64,000 nt of DNA, taken from NCBI GenBank assembly GCA_030620095.1, contig JAUTXW010002186.1, forward strand, positions 186,001-250,000. The letters run 5' to 3'. Shown piece after piece: positions 37,119-48,079 of the stretch. The DNA is from Kuschelorhynchus macadamiae. Lineage: Eukaryota > Arthropoda > Insecta > Coleoptera > Curculionidae. Position 1 is the stretch's first letter, and each line of letters opens with the position of its first letter. The position numbers and the translations under genes were made by a program. The notes beneath the pieces were generated by a model that made no database searches, had not been told where the DNA came from, and was given only the letters and a program-made list of their open reading frames with translations.

Positions 37119-38747
37119 AAGTTGTTCCAATGATATTACCTATAATACATATCACGCTAAAAAAAGTTTCTTTTAGGGGACTGGCGGTAATTTTCCCTAG
37201 GCTGATTGAAATTTAACAATAACTATCCTAAATATTTAATTTGATCACAAATGAAAAAGCTGCTTAAAAAATTCAAAAGAAAATAATACCACGCGACCCC
37301 TGATACCTATTTCTTAATAATAAGACAAAATAATTTCCTTATATTCAAGGAGAATGGAATGGAAAATTTGACCTATACAAAAAAATTATTTTAAATAATC
37401 AGCTAAAATAGAGATATTTATTTAAAATTTTTCGTATAATATGCAGTCCTGGTTTTGATCAGTATGTGGAATATGTCACATATTTTATAAGTTCACTAGG
37501 TTTACGCTAAGAGACAGTTAAATAGTATTCTTATGTATGCATAGAAAATTAGGCGTAAATTTACACCAAAAAATTAAATCCTATATAAAATTGGTTGAAA
37601 TTTTTTCGACGATAGTTAGATAGTTAAAACATAGACTGAATTCGTCCCAGAATGAACGAGACCACGGTAGAAGTATGATTATGCAAAACGTTTGAATTGA
37701 TGCGGGGTGATTACCGTAATTTTTGAAAATCCGTTTATCCATTATTCGGTTTTCCTAAGTACATCGGTTTCTCATCAAAAGTAATTATCCTATCGCCGCC
37801 ACTTCAAGTTTTGAAAAAGCCTTAATTTCTTATATAATGTGGAAAGGGGATACTGTGACAGAGAGTACATAGTTTAGTGAGCAAAACAGACGTCCAACCT
37901 AATGTTTGAAGCAGGCGTACACGTATCTCAAACCTTTTAAAACAAAAACTTAAATGTCCAGTTTTTTAAAACGGGATTATATCTCATAACAATTTCTGAA
38001 CACCCTATAGTATATACCCGAGTGCCCTTAGTTTGATTTTTTACTTCCCTCGTAAAAGGGAAGTATTGTAATCGTGAAAAAATCATTCTCCCAGATTTTT
38101 TCAGCTCTTTACGTTTCGGGGTCCCTAAATGATGTCTGTCGGTCTGCCTGTTCGAGGCATAGCTAAAAAACTGCTTCATATTTTGGTTAATAATTAAGGA
38201 TCATATGGGGATGACCTGGTAACGTTTTGGTAAAAATCCAATACGCCAAAACAAAATGGCGGCCTAGTGAAATGTTAGAAAAATTATTACTAAAAAATTG
38301 CATATCCAATTTGTGTCAATGCAAATCAAGTATTATGTAGAAACCAACTGGTAAAATATTGGTACGAATCTAAGATGGCAGAACAAAATGGCGGCTTAAT
38401 AAAATATTTAAAAATTCAACCTGAAAAAAAAAACTCAATGAACTGATTTCAAATTGTGTCCCATAATTAATTGTAGTATAAAGATGAACTAATAAAGCTA
38501 TGGTAGCAATTCAAAATGGCGGCAGAATAAAATTTTTGTAATCAGCTTTAAAAACTACTTATTAGATTAATTTCAAATTTTGTGCAAGCATTAGTGTGAC
38601 ATAGGGACAAACTGGTAAAGTTGTGTTACGAATTCAAGATTATATATATTATACTTCAACATCACGTAACAAAATGGCGGCGTGTGTCGTGGTGTCCAAT
38701 AAAAATGTTTGAAAAGACCGTATGTATTTGTTCTTAAAAAACTATGT
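37117..38747 (-). repeat. segment Q', inverted copy of 31368-33000
   Basis: Reverse complement of Q, starting CAAAGTTGTTCC directly at the AT array. P' and Q' stand in an order that simple inversion of P-Q cannot give. Confidence 0.88.
38041..38715 (-). repeat. tandem array of GCCGCCATTTTGTT units, copy E
   Basis: Inverted duplicate of array C inside Q'. It begins with the full hairpin ACTTCCC...GGGAAGT (38043-38064) and shows core units as AACAAAATGGCGGC. Confidence 0.82.
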
Positions 38748-38749
38748 AC

Positions 38750-40585
38750 TGAACTAAACTAGATCACACTTAGTTATTGGAGTCATGTTTTCCTTATGTT
38801 TGTAAGTAGGTAATTTATTAAGTAATTTTTGAACGAGTTTTATTAGTTCTTTATAAAATAAATTTAATAGTTTCTTTTTCATTCCAACATATATATTTGC
38901 TGTAAAACACATTTCGAAATAAATTTGTTTTCACCCCTCCCGCTGGACTTTCTCTGAATTCCTCACTGTGTATAATATTAGAAACGCACTAGTTAGATGA
39001 AGAAATAGCTCCAAATACCAAATTACTTCGCATGCAAAATCTACGATCGCTGAAACTGTATTAGCGAGTCACGTAGAGCGATTTAAAAGAATATTAATAG
39101 GTTTTAATACGCAACATTAAGAGCATTTGATACCAATTCTGACACCTCGAAAAGTCATTAAAATTTATGCTAAACGCGGCGTGACTCGAAAGTGGAAGTC
39201 GGCTCTCAATTTATATCTCTCGCGATCGGCGGTTATTGCTTATTTTGGTGTAAGGGTTACACAAAACGAAAGTGTAATTGCATAAAATATGATACCAGAA
39301 ACCGAGAAATAGTACGAAAAGATCATAAACTTAAAAACTGACATAGTAAAGAAACCTGGTGGGGTCGGAGATAATGCAGCGAAATTTTAACTCATTAAGC
39401 TCTCTCTCTTTCTCTAAGAGCACTATTAAATATAAAGAGTAATAGCATGTAACTTTTAAAAAAGAAGGTACAATTGGTTTTCACCACGCTCGTATTAATT
39501 TCACTTGTTTATTTGTGTGGCTCAACTTGTGGACAAGATGTGTAAGATTTTTCGCTCACTAACAGATATACCATTAATTTAAAAAAAAATTTAAAGGAAT
39601 ATTAGGGTTTTTCGCAGCGTAAAAAATAGTTTTAAATATAGAGGAAATGAAAAATAGTTTTAAGAAATTTTCAAGAAGCAAAAATAAGTTTAATTTATCT
39701 TATTTTTTTTTGCAAATAATTTCTTATACTATTTTTCGTAGACTTAAAAAACTAATAATTCGAAAACATTAACAATAAATTTATTTAGGTTATTGCAGCA
39801 AATCACTACAGATGGCTCCATTTTTATTTTTATTTTTTTTTGTCTAGGATATATGTCAAACCTATGGACATCCTTCAATTTTCAGTCAGATTACTTCTAA
39901 TAAAAAAGCTGTGCTCTGGCGAGACCCAGAAAGCTGAAAATACGTATATGACTATTACCTATTTGTAAAAAGTTAAAGGGTAATTCATAATTCAAATATT
40001 TTTTTACTTACTTTTTTTTAACTTGTATGTCTAAAGCAACCGTAGGCACAACTATTCATGTAGAAACACACAAATTTTTCAATAAATCTATATTTAAACC
40101 GAAAAATATCTTGAAACATGTTCGATCATAGCCGTTATTAATAAAATTGTTTAATTAAAAACTGGCAAGCAATTTTTTTTGATTTTTAGGTCACAGCGTG
40201 GAAGTGTGGTTTCTAAATGTTTAAAAATCTTATTATCACAGAATTAAAGGGCACTTATTAATTAACAAAAAATACACTTAAAAATGCAATCATTTTTTGT
40301 TCAAGCGAAAATTTGCAGTTTAGGTTCTCATTTTAGTTTCGAAATATCATAGCATAATATTTTAAGAGCTATACAAAAGAAAAATAATAATTTAAAAACA
40401 AATTTAATTGGTTTTTGCTCAGAAAAATTTAAGCTATCGCAAAAACTTCTGTAGCTCTGTTAATTTTTATAACAGGTTCAAAAATGAAAAAATTAAAATA
40501 GATTCCACCCACAGCCATGAAATAGAGCATTTTTTATCTACCAGCGAATCTAAAATACCCTTTTTCTGCACTCATTTGCATGCAC
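38750..40585. other. AT-rich DNA without recognisable gene
   Basis: I see no gene, RNA or element border. Confidence 0.45.
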
Positions 40586-40620
40586 AAAAAGCCTTTCCCC
40601 GCACTGAATGTAGGAACATT

Positions 40621-40657
40621 TTTTCCTTCACTGAAAATAATTTTCAGTGAAGGAAAA
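40621..40657. other. perfect 17 bp hairpin
   Basis: TTTTCCTTCACTGAAAA, loop TAA, then its exact reverse complement. It sits about 170 bp upstream of recombinase relic 4. Its role is unknown; it is too A/T-bounded and isolated to call a terminator. Confidence 0.7.
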
Positions 40658-40799
40658 CAGAGAAATTGAAATCGTAATTTTTTGGATTTCAGTAAAATTT
40701 TAAATTTCATTTATTAACTCGGTAATTAATACCAGTTTGTTCCAATGTTCGTTTGTTTTATAATCGTTAATGAAAGTTAAATTTCTTTTGAGATTTACC

Positions 40800-41430
40800 A
40801 TTAGGAAAACTGCCAGAAGATGTTTTGCAAATCGCCAGCGTGGGTAGTTTAGAATTTCTGCCGCAAAATCCAAGGAAAAGTATAAAAAAACAGTATGAAG
40901 CGTTTTCAAAATGGTATGAAGAACGGCGTGTCAAAACTATAAAAGAGGAGGTACTTTTGACATATTTTCTTAAGTTAAGTAAGCAATTTAAACCGGATAC
41001 ATTATGGTTAAAATTTCATTAGCCTTTATAAAATTGTGGGATTTCAACGAAAAAAAGCAAAAACATTCACGATATAAGAAATATCGACACTTACGTTTTA
41101 ATAAAAATTTTCACTATTTTTGGGTAGACCGGTGTGTAGAAGAGAAAAACTATATTTATCGTGTCAAAAAATTATACTCCCAGGTTTTTGGTGATATCGG
41201 AAGAAATTAATAATGGGGCATACTTACAGTTGTATAAAAAATACACTGCTTTAGTATCATAAGAGACACTAAACCAACGTTTTGTCCTAAATTACTAAAG
41301 GGCCACATTACCACATGTCTTGGGATGAAGAGTTTTGGAAAAACGCCCTCTGAAGTTGCTGCTTATTTAAAACTTCCGAATCCCGAACTCTACACGAGAC
41401 ATAGTTTCCGATGCTCGCGTCGTTCTTCTA
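40800..41430 (+). pseudogene. tyrosine recombinase relic 4 (Crypton-like)
   Basis: The N-terminal core-binding part reads LPEDVLQIASVGSLEFLP, then NPRKSIKKQYEAFSKWYEER, VKTIKEEVLLTYFLKLSKQ and FKPDTLWLKF (40810-41020). Middle text is decayed. The second half of the catalytic domain is recognisable as MKSFGKTPSEVAAYLKL, then NPELYTRHSF (41325-41405), corresponding to NPEIYTGHCC in relic 2. There the catalytic HxxR block begins, and the copy is cut off. Directly after it, at 41415, the hairpin-ended repeat shared with 11803-11871 takes over. The first arginine block (CRREEL type) and the tyrosine are missing, so it is dead. Confidence 0.74.
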
Positions 41431-41484
41431 GTGCATTTACGTGCGAGAAAGTATCATTTTGCGCACTTGTTAGGAAAATAACTA
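41415..41484 (+). repeat. hairpin-ended repeat, third copy
   Basis: CGCGTCGTTC, GTGCGAGAAAGT (41441-41452), GCGCACTTGTTAGG (41461-41474) and AAATAACT align with 11803-11871. Matching stops at AAATAACT. The hairpin is weakened by substitutions. Confidence 0.6.
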
Positions 41485-41489
41485 TTACA

Positions 41490-43070
41490 GGTGTAGGGTT
41501 TCTGTTTAGACATTGGAGCATGTTATTCAAAATATAAATACCGAATTACTTGTCGTTCTTCATATGACAACGCACGCAATTTCATGTAGTCAACAACAAG
41601 TAGTTTGTTGTATTTTAAATCACGAGTTAAGGGAACGCGTGGAAAACGCGAGTCATTTTAAAAACAAATTCAATTACTTTTTGTCAAGAAAAACTTATCC
41701 TATAATAATTTTTTACGCCTTTATACGCTAAGGACTACTAGGACTAGACTTTTTTTTAACCTAGCATAATTAATGCTATAATTTTATGTTTTTGTTTACC
41801 ATTGCTGTAACTGTCAATGTGAGAGTAGGGATAGGTCCAAAAATGTTGCCGCATTGTAAGATCAGAATCTGCCTTCTGTGCAGAAGTCTGAAATATTCAC
41901 TAATATTGTTTTTTTTTGTAAATGATAATGTACAATCTGCTTTTTGGTGAATAATAAACGGTTATTATTATTATTTAATCTAGCCAGTTTGCCAGCATGC
42001 TTGCTACATTGTAAGTATTTTTAAACCAACCAATAGGAATCTTATTTGTTTGAACCGAGTAATATTAGTATAAGAACTTTATCTTTACTTGCTAATAAAA
42101 TAATATGTTGTTATTTACTATGTAAAAGAAGTGGATTAGAGTAAATTATTGTAATAAATTTGTGGGAATACTACATGCCAATTCTAAATTCAATTTTGGT
42201 GTTATAAACATTCAACAAAAGTTAATTTGTAGTATTTTTCTGCAATCAAAAAAGTTAAGAGAATATTCTGTTATTTTATCACATCCCATAACAATATGTA
42301 TATGTTACAGGGTGTTCCACGGAAAGTAGTTTAAAAAATCCTGGAGATAGAGGACATGATCACCAATCCTTTAAACCAATATATTGTATTTCAAATCTCA
42401 ACTGTCGATTGTTAGGATTGATAAATTGAGGTATAATGCAAATATAATACTGAACTTCTTTGATCAATGTCGATACATAATCACTAGATAATTCACGTCA
42501 TCTAAAGTTAAATCGCTAGGAATGAAGAAATCACTAAATCAAAAGTACGTTTCCAAGAGCAGCTCATCGGGAATTAATTACCAACAAGGAAAGTAAGAAT
42601 TAATTAAAACAATATTTTAACGACAATTAATTGAGTTGAATGACATTCGATTAAGCAATCTCCCATCCGCGACCTTCTCGAAATTATATAACGAGTAGAA
42701 GAAGAGGCAGCAAGTGGCGCAAAAGAAAAATTAAATAGATAAATGATAACTAATATCTCGGGATGTAAATAAAAATCACCCAAGGGTATAATTTATGGTA
42801 GAGGCCCACCCAAATGGGCGTGGAAGTCATGGTTAGTAGTTTCAAAGCCATGCCTCCCACGTAAAATAACTATTTCCAAATTCAGACAGTTTGAAGGTGT
42901 TGTTTTGTATTCTTCAGATGCCCCAGTTTATTGTTTATTTTATTTGAAAGATTATTTGTATAAAGATATATTCCGGTTAGATAGTAGTATAAGTCCTTGA
43001 ATATTTTCCTATGATACCGTGATCCTTTTTACCTGACTGTGCATACAAAGGAGGGCAGTGTGTTAACAGT
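41490..43070. other. spacer with one mariner-like end
   Basis: I see no gene. ACAGGGTGTTCCACGGAAAG at 42309 looks like the left end of a Tc1/mariner-type element, but no matching right end is visible. Confidence 0.4.
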
Positions 43071-43073
43071 CAT

Positions 43074-43126
43074 GTATATATACATATATGTATGTATGTA
43101 TGTATGTGTGTACATATGTATGTTTT
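43074..43126 (+). repeat. (ATGT)n-type microsatellite
   Basis: ATATATACATATATGTATGT and further GTAT units in imperfect tandem. Confidence 0.85.
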
Positions 43127-43520
43127 GTATGATTTTTTGTTACTACCTGTAGACTAAACGCCTCGATCGATTTTCGAGTGAGCAAAATAAACAAATCACA
43201 AAATGTAAGTCAAAAAACTAGCATCGACTTCGTTATTTGCTTTGCTGTTTTAAATATTTGACATTATTTCATTAAATGGGTTTTTTCTTGCTGATACCTT
43301 TATTATTAAAGACAACCACAAAAATTGAATGTGAATCTTCTCTCTGTGTAACACACTCCTACTCACTGCATGGTTTTTGTCAATTTTATCGGATGTTTTT
43401 GAAGATAAAGCTACAAATCCGGAATAGTTATAATCTGCAAGAATAGACCAAATTATTTTAATGACATCATTTTATGCATATTATATTTTTTCTATTTAAA
43501 ATAACAAAGTCGATGATCAT

Positions 43521-44490
43521 TTTACTTCCCTCGTAAAAGGGAAGTATTGTAATCGTGAAAAAAACACCCTCCGAGATTTTTTCAGATCTTTACGTTTCAG
43601 AGTCCCTAGATGACTAAAAAATGTCTTCTCGCTTCTGTCGGTCTGTCTGTCTGCCGGTCTATTTGTTCGCGGCATAGCTATAAAACTACTTACCAGATTG
43701 ACTTCAAATTTTGGTCAAAAATTAAGCGTCATATGGGGATGACTTAGTGGCATTTTGGTAAAAATCCAATATGGCAAAACAAAATTACTAAAAAAGTGCC
43801 TATCCAAGTTATTTCAAATTTTGAACACAAATCAAGTATACGCAGGAATCAGATTAGGATCAGATGGCGGCTTAATAAAATATTTAAAAATGTAGCCTGA
43901 AAAAACTACTTAATGAATTGATTTTGAATTGTGGGCCATAACTAATTGTAGTATAGAGATGAACTAGTAAAACTGTGGTACTAATTCAAGATGTCCGAAC
44001 AAAATGGCGGCAAAAATAAAATTTTTACAATTTGAAAAAATCACCCTTCCAGGTTTTACATATCTTGGTTTTTTGGTGACCCTAGATGCCAAAAAATATG
44101 TTTTATCAATTTCGTCTCTGTCAGTTAGCTTAAAGACTACTCATTGACTTCAAATTTTAGTCAAAAATTAAGACCCATATGGGTATGACCTGGTCATATT
44201 TTCGTTACAATTTAATAAGCCGAAACAAGATGGTGGCCTAGTGAAACGTTAAAAAAATTAAATTATCCAATTTATCTCAAATTTTGCACAAAAATCAAGT
44301 ATTATGTGGGATTCAACTGGTAAAATCTTGGTACGAATATAGTATGGCGAAACAAAATGGCGATGTGTGTCATAATATTTAGAGGTTCAGCCTGAAAAAC
44401 TACTTAATTAACTGATTTTAAATCGTGTGCTATAAGTAATTGTGGTATAGAGATGAACTACTAAAACTGTGGTACTAATTCACGATGCTG
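43521..44490 (-). repeat. tandem array of GCCGCCATTTTGTT units, copy F
   Basis: It begins with the complete hairpin ACTTCCC (43524-43530) to GGGAAGT (ending 43545) and the inverse terminal module (TGTAATCGTGAAAAAAACAC, CTAGATGACTAAAAAATG, CTGTCTGT-rich text, TTCGCGGCATAGCTA). Core units appear as AAAATGGCGGC or decayed forms near 43780, 43865, 44000, 44230 and 44355, with a second module near 44050-44130. Confidence 0.8.
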
Positions 44491-44698
44491 TTCTATTTCT
44501 TGGTTTTTAATGTCATCTTATTAATGTTTTTTTTTATAGTCTTAAAGCAATCAACGGAGGTACAGCTCTTAACACACCACCCGAATCTTTGACGCTTTTT
44601 ACTAATTTTCCTGAGATTTGACGGTTTTAATATTTTCCTTATTAATAGAATGAAATTATTCGTATTTTCTTAACTTCGTGATTTTCCTTTCATAGTTG

Positions 44699-45016
44699 TT
44701 AAATATTTTCTAGCTGAATTTCCTCTTCTTCATCGAAATTTCCAAAGGTCCATGTAAATGTTTTTTTTTTCGATATGGGACGTTTCATTTTCATCAAAAA
44801 TGCAGCAAATCCCAAATCTTTTTTTAGGCTTACACAGTCTATAATTTGCAGAATACCCTTCGCAACCGAAAAATAATACTTATGCCCCATTTCTTGCCAA
44901 ATTGGGGTGAAAATAACATTTCTGTCAGATTCCCAAAAAATTTTTCTATTTGAGCCATTTTCGTACAGTGGTATGTCATAGAACAGAATCCCGATAAGAG
45001 CTGACAGCTGGTACAA
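44699..45016 (-). CDS. unrecognised coding-looking frame, ~105 residues
   Basis: The reverse frame reads YQLSALIGILFYDIPLYENG, then RKIFWESDRNVIFTPIWQEM, HKYYFSVAKGILQIIDC, KKDLGFAAFLMKMKRPIS, TFTWTFGNFDEEEE. The even mix of charged, aromatic and hydrophobic residues, with tryptophans, is very unlike the AT-driven chance frames around it. There is no ATG at the 5' end in frame, and the frame can be extended upstream with CPCFRRQN, so it may be an exon or a truncated copy. I do not recognise a family. No partner exon or element end is visible nearby. Confidence 0.35.
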   Translation of the reverse strand: MYQLSALIGILFYDIPLYENGSNRKIFWESDRNVIFTPIWQEMGHKYYFSVAKGILQIIDCVSLKKDLGFAAFLMKMKRPISKKKTFTWTFGNFDEEEEIQLENI

Positions 45017-45019
45017 ATT

Positions 45020-46330
45020 CTGTCTCCGGAAACATGGACATTTTTAAATAAGAGCTTATCGATCGATTCGCCGCGTCTACATAAAAACTGTCAGTTGACC
45101 GTTGACAGTCGATTTGTTTGGTTCGAAATTAATCTATAAATTTATTGTTGCGAATTTTGTGTGTTCTCTGATTAAAAACTACTGGTTTTATTTATTTCAA
45201 TTAACAAACATTGTATAATTATGGCTCCAAAGAGTGTAAGTTATCAGGATATAATTCTTGTGTTTTTCCTGAGTGCGGAGAACAGTGGAAGGCATTTTAA
45301 TGCTTTCGTACCCCACAGTTAAGCAAAAGGGATATTGTTAAAACGAACTGGAAATCTGACAAGATTATTTACCAAGAACGTAATATTTCGACCCAGAATA
45401 ATTTTTGTTTCGAAATTAGTATTTAGGGAAGCTTTAATGCCAACAATTTAATAAAGGATAAGTAATAATAAATATAACTGCTACATTGAGCTATATAATT
45501 AAAATATTTAAATATTTCTTTCTTTATATTTGCACAAATTGTTCAAATACTATTATTATATTTCTTAGTTTCAAAAATAATAACGTGTTATGTTTTTGCT
45601 ATAAAATTAAGCCATTTTTTATTAAGAAAAACTTCAAAAATTTAAATATATTAAGAAACATTTACTATTAACTTAACATAGGCAAAATATTTGAATATAT
45701 TATGGCATTTTCCTCGACAACCTGTACATTTTTGTGCAATCTACTTGGAGTAAAACAAAATGCATTTTATTGTATTAAAGTTTTTCTAAACCTATCGCTT
45801 AAGTTGGTGTCATGTATGCGATAACTAAAATATGAAAAAGTAATTTAATTTGGACTCAGTGAAATATTTTCAAATTAAGAGTACTTCTAATTGCCAAAAT
45901 GATCACTTTTCAGATGCCATTTTATCGCAAACCATTTTGGAGACATTAAAAATACTTAAATTTAAAGAAAAATCCAAAAATGTAATAATAAATGGGCGTT
46001 CCATTTAAAATAACATTATAGCCAATCATTTTGAGCAGAATGGGCTATATCGCATTTGTGAAAATATGTTAAGTTTCAGAAAATATTGCTAGCTACACAG
46101 CGGAAGTCCGGTGGAATCAACTACTTTGTAGTCTCAAAATCAAGTCGCTTGGCATCAATGAACAAAAAAAACACTATCTTTATCAGAAAAATCGATATTT
46201 TGAATTGCATTTTTTAGTTCATAGTTTTTATAATGTATGTTAAATAACAATCATTTTGTTGTCCATAAAGACGCTGTTTTCTGCGTGTATAGATATACAT
46301 AAAATTTATCGGCGCAAATATCAAAGAAGC
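45020..46330. other. AT-rich spacer
   Basis: A start at about 45221 (MAPKSVSYQD) with a later frame change to CVFPECGEQW is vaguely like a zinc-finger start, but I cannot support it. Nothing else is seen. Confidence 0.35.
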
Positions 46331-46359
46331 CGACAAAGTCGACCCCTCTTATCGGTATT

Positions 46360-48075
46360 CTACCCTGTGGTTCTTGCCGTTCTGCTCAATATATAAACGT
46401 TGGTGTTTACTGCTTCTGTCCAGAGTTCTTGAGGAACATATTTGTTTTGCTGAGGTGTATATGTCGCGGGATATTCATACAAAATACCCTTCTTTTCGAT
46501 AAAATCTTTAAATTCTTTATTGACATATTGCCCTTTTTCTCTCCTGAGTATTTTTGTCATATTCTTGGTCTGATTTTCTATTAAAGTTTTGTATTCTTTT
46601 AACGTATTAAGAACTTCTAAATTTTGTTTCATAAAATAGACAGCTCGATAAGCACTACAATCATTTTTGAATTAGGCAGAGTATCTCGATCCGCTAGGTG
46701 ATGAAATATTCATTGGGCTATAGGGATCACAGTGTATTATTTAGCCAGGCTGTTCTTTTCTTGGTCTCGCAAGATTTTTATGCGATTTTCTTCAATTTTC
46801 ACCATTTTTTTATCTGCTGTTTCTTAATCGTTTTCTAGCTTATATGATCAAGACTGTAATGCCATAATGTCAGGCAATTTTCGAAGTTGCTCACGTTGCA
46901 CTTCAGCAGAATTTTTATTTTAAACCTTATTACCCACAACTCACCATTTCGCCTACCGAAATATGATAATTTTCCGTCACTATAGCGAAGCCCGCAGCAA
47001 TTTTTAGATGAGTGATACGAAAAATTACGGTCCTTCATTACTCCCACTAAAAATAAACTTCTTCTCATACTGCGACGTAGAGATTGTAGATGGTTCGATT
47101 GATCAACTGACCTTTCACAAGAGATAGAGTATTTATGGTTCCGGTTCCAACTGCTGCAATTTTTTTGTTTGTCATTTGCAATTTAGACCCGCAGAGTTTC
47201 GGAAAGGAGTTTTAAATCGGTAAACTATTCACGTTCGCCTGTCATGTGAACGCTTCCACCGGAATTACAGAGAAGTGTTTTCTTCCTTTTGGCACTTGCT
47301 GAATATAAAGCTTAATCATAAATGTAGTCTGAACCACCACCGACAGAATGTTTGCCGTTTTACTCTTTATTTAATTCAATCTTTATTCTACATTTACGTG
47401 CCCAATACAGTTTTTTCTTGCAGTAATTGCAGGTGCTATTTTTCTTCCACACATTTATTATTGTCTTATTATTCATTCTAGTAGTTGCTATATAACTTTG
47501 CAATGTTTCACTTCCAAAGCCATTCAGGATATTTAATTGTCTGCATTCATCATCCTTGACTCTTCTTTCATTAATGTAGCTGCTTTATTTTCAAATGTCC
47601 CAAGCAATTAGGAATAGCCAGTAGCTCGAAGGCAAGCTGTTGATTACTTTCAAGTATTTTATGTAGGTACTTATGTTTTTACTTACATCTTTCAGCTGTT
47701 TCACAAGCAATTCTATAACTGAAATGTATCCTGCTATTTGCGTACTTTCAGACATTCTATATTACTAAAACTTCTACCACAATAATTCCTTTGAGACTTC
47801 TATTTTTTGTTCATACTGATGGATCGTTGACAACAAAATAATTTAAGATTTGGAGATTTTTGTATCCCACGCAGCCCAATCATCTAAATTTGTCGTATCC
47901 GATTCCTCTTCAATCTTGTGGACAATGTTCATGAGCTTCTCAGCTCCTAACCAAATCTAATTAATGAGTTTTTAAAGTTGAGAATGTGAGTGATCAAACT
48001 TAGGTATGTTACTGCAGCGATTTTTGTTACACCGGCCATCATGGCAATTTGTATTTACGAGTCGAATGAATTTAA
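46360..48075 (-). pseudogene. Ty1/copia-type gag-pol relic
   Basis: Read leftwards from about 48070, the copia order is visible. The gag part has KLMNIVHKIEEESDTTNLDD and WAAWDTKISKS (about 47950-47850). The nucleocapsid knuckle is CNYCKKKLYWARKC (about 47420), with the usual histidine replaced by tyrosine. The protease site reads CNSGGSVHMTG (about 47255), where the catalytic aspartate of DSG is asparagine. The pre-integrase part has MRRSLFLVGVMKDRNFSYHS and LTLWHYSLDHIS (about 47070-46840). The integrase core has NISSPSGSRYSA, KNDCSAYRAVYFMKQNLEVL, then LRREKGQYVNKEFKDF, where the second aspartate (normally SDNGGE) is lost, and YPATYTPQQNK, ending at ELWTEAVNTNVYILSRTART (46360). Reverse transcriptase and RNase H are absent, and no LTR was found. 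Dead and truncated. Confidence 0.85.
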
Positions 48076-48079
48076 AGTT

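Noticed and set aside
40621..40657. Transcription terminator
   Set aside because: Hairpin plus T-run terminators are bacterial; this genome is eukaryotic and the hairpin has no T-run on its 3' side.
45221..45430. Possible zinc-finger (THAP-like) protein start, MAPKSVSYQD then CVFPECGEQW
   Set aside because: It needs a frame change within the first 20 codons, the downstream cysteine/histidine pattern is missing, and no neighbour supports it.
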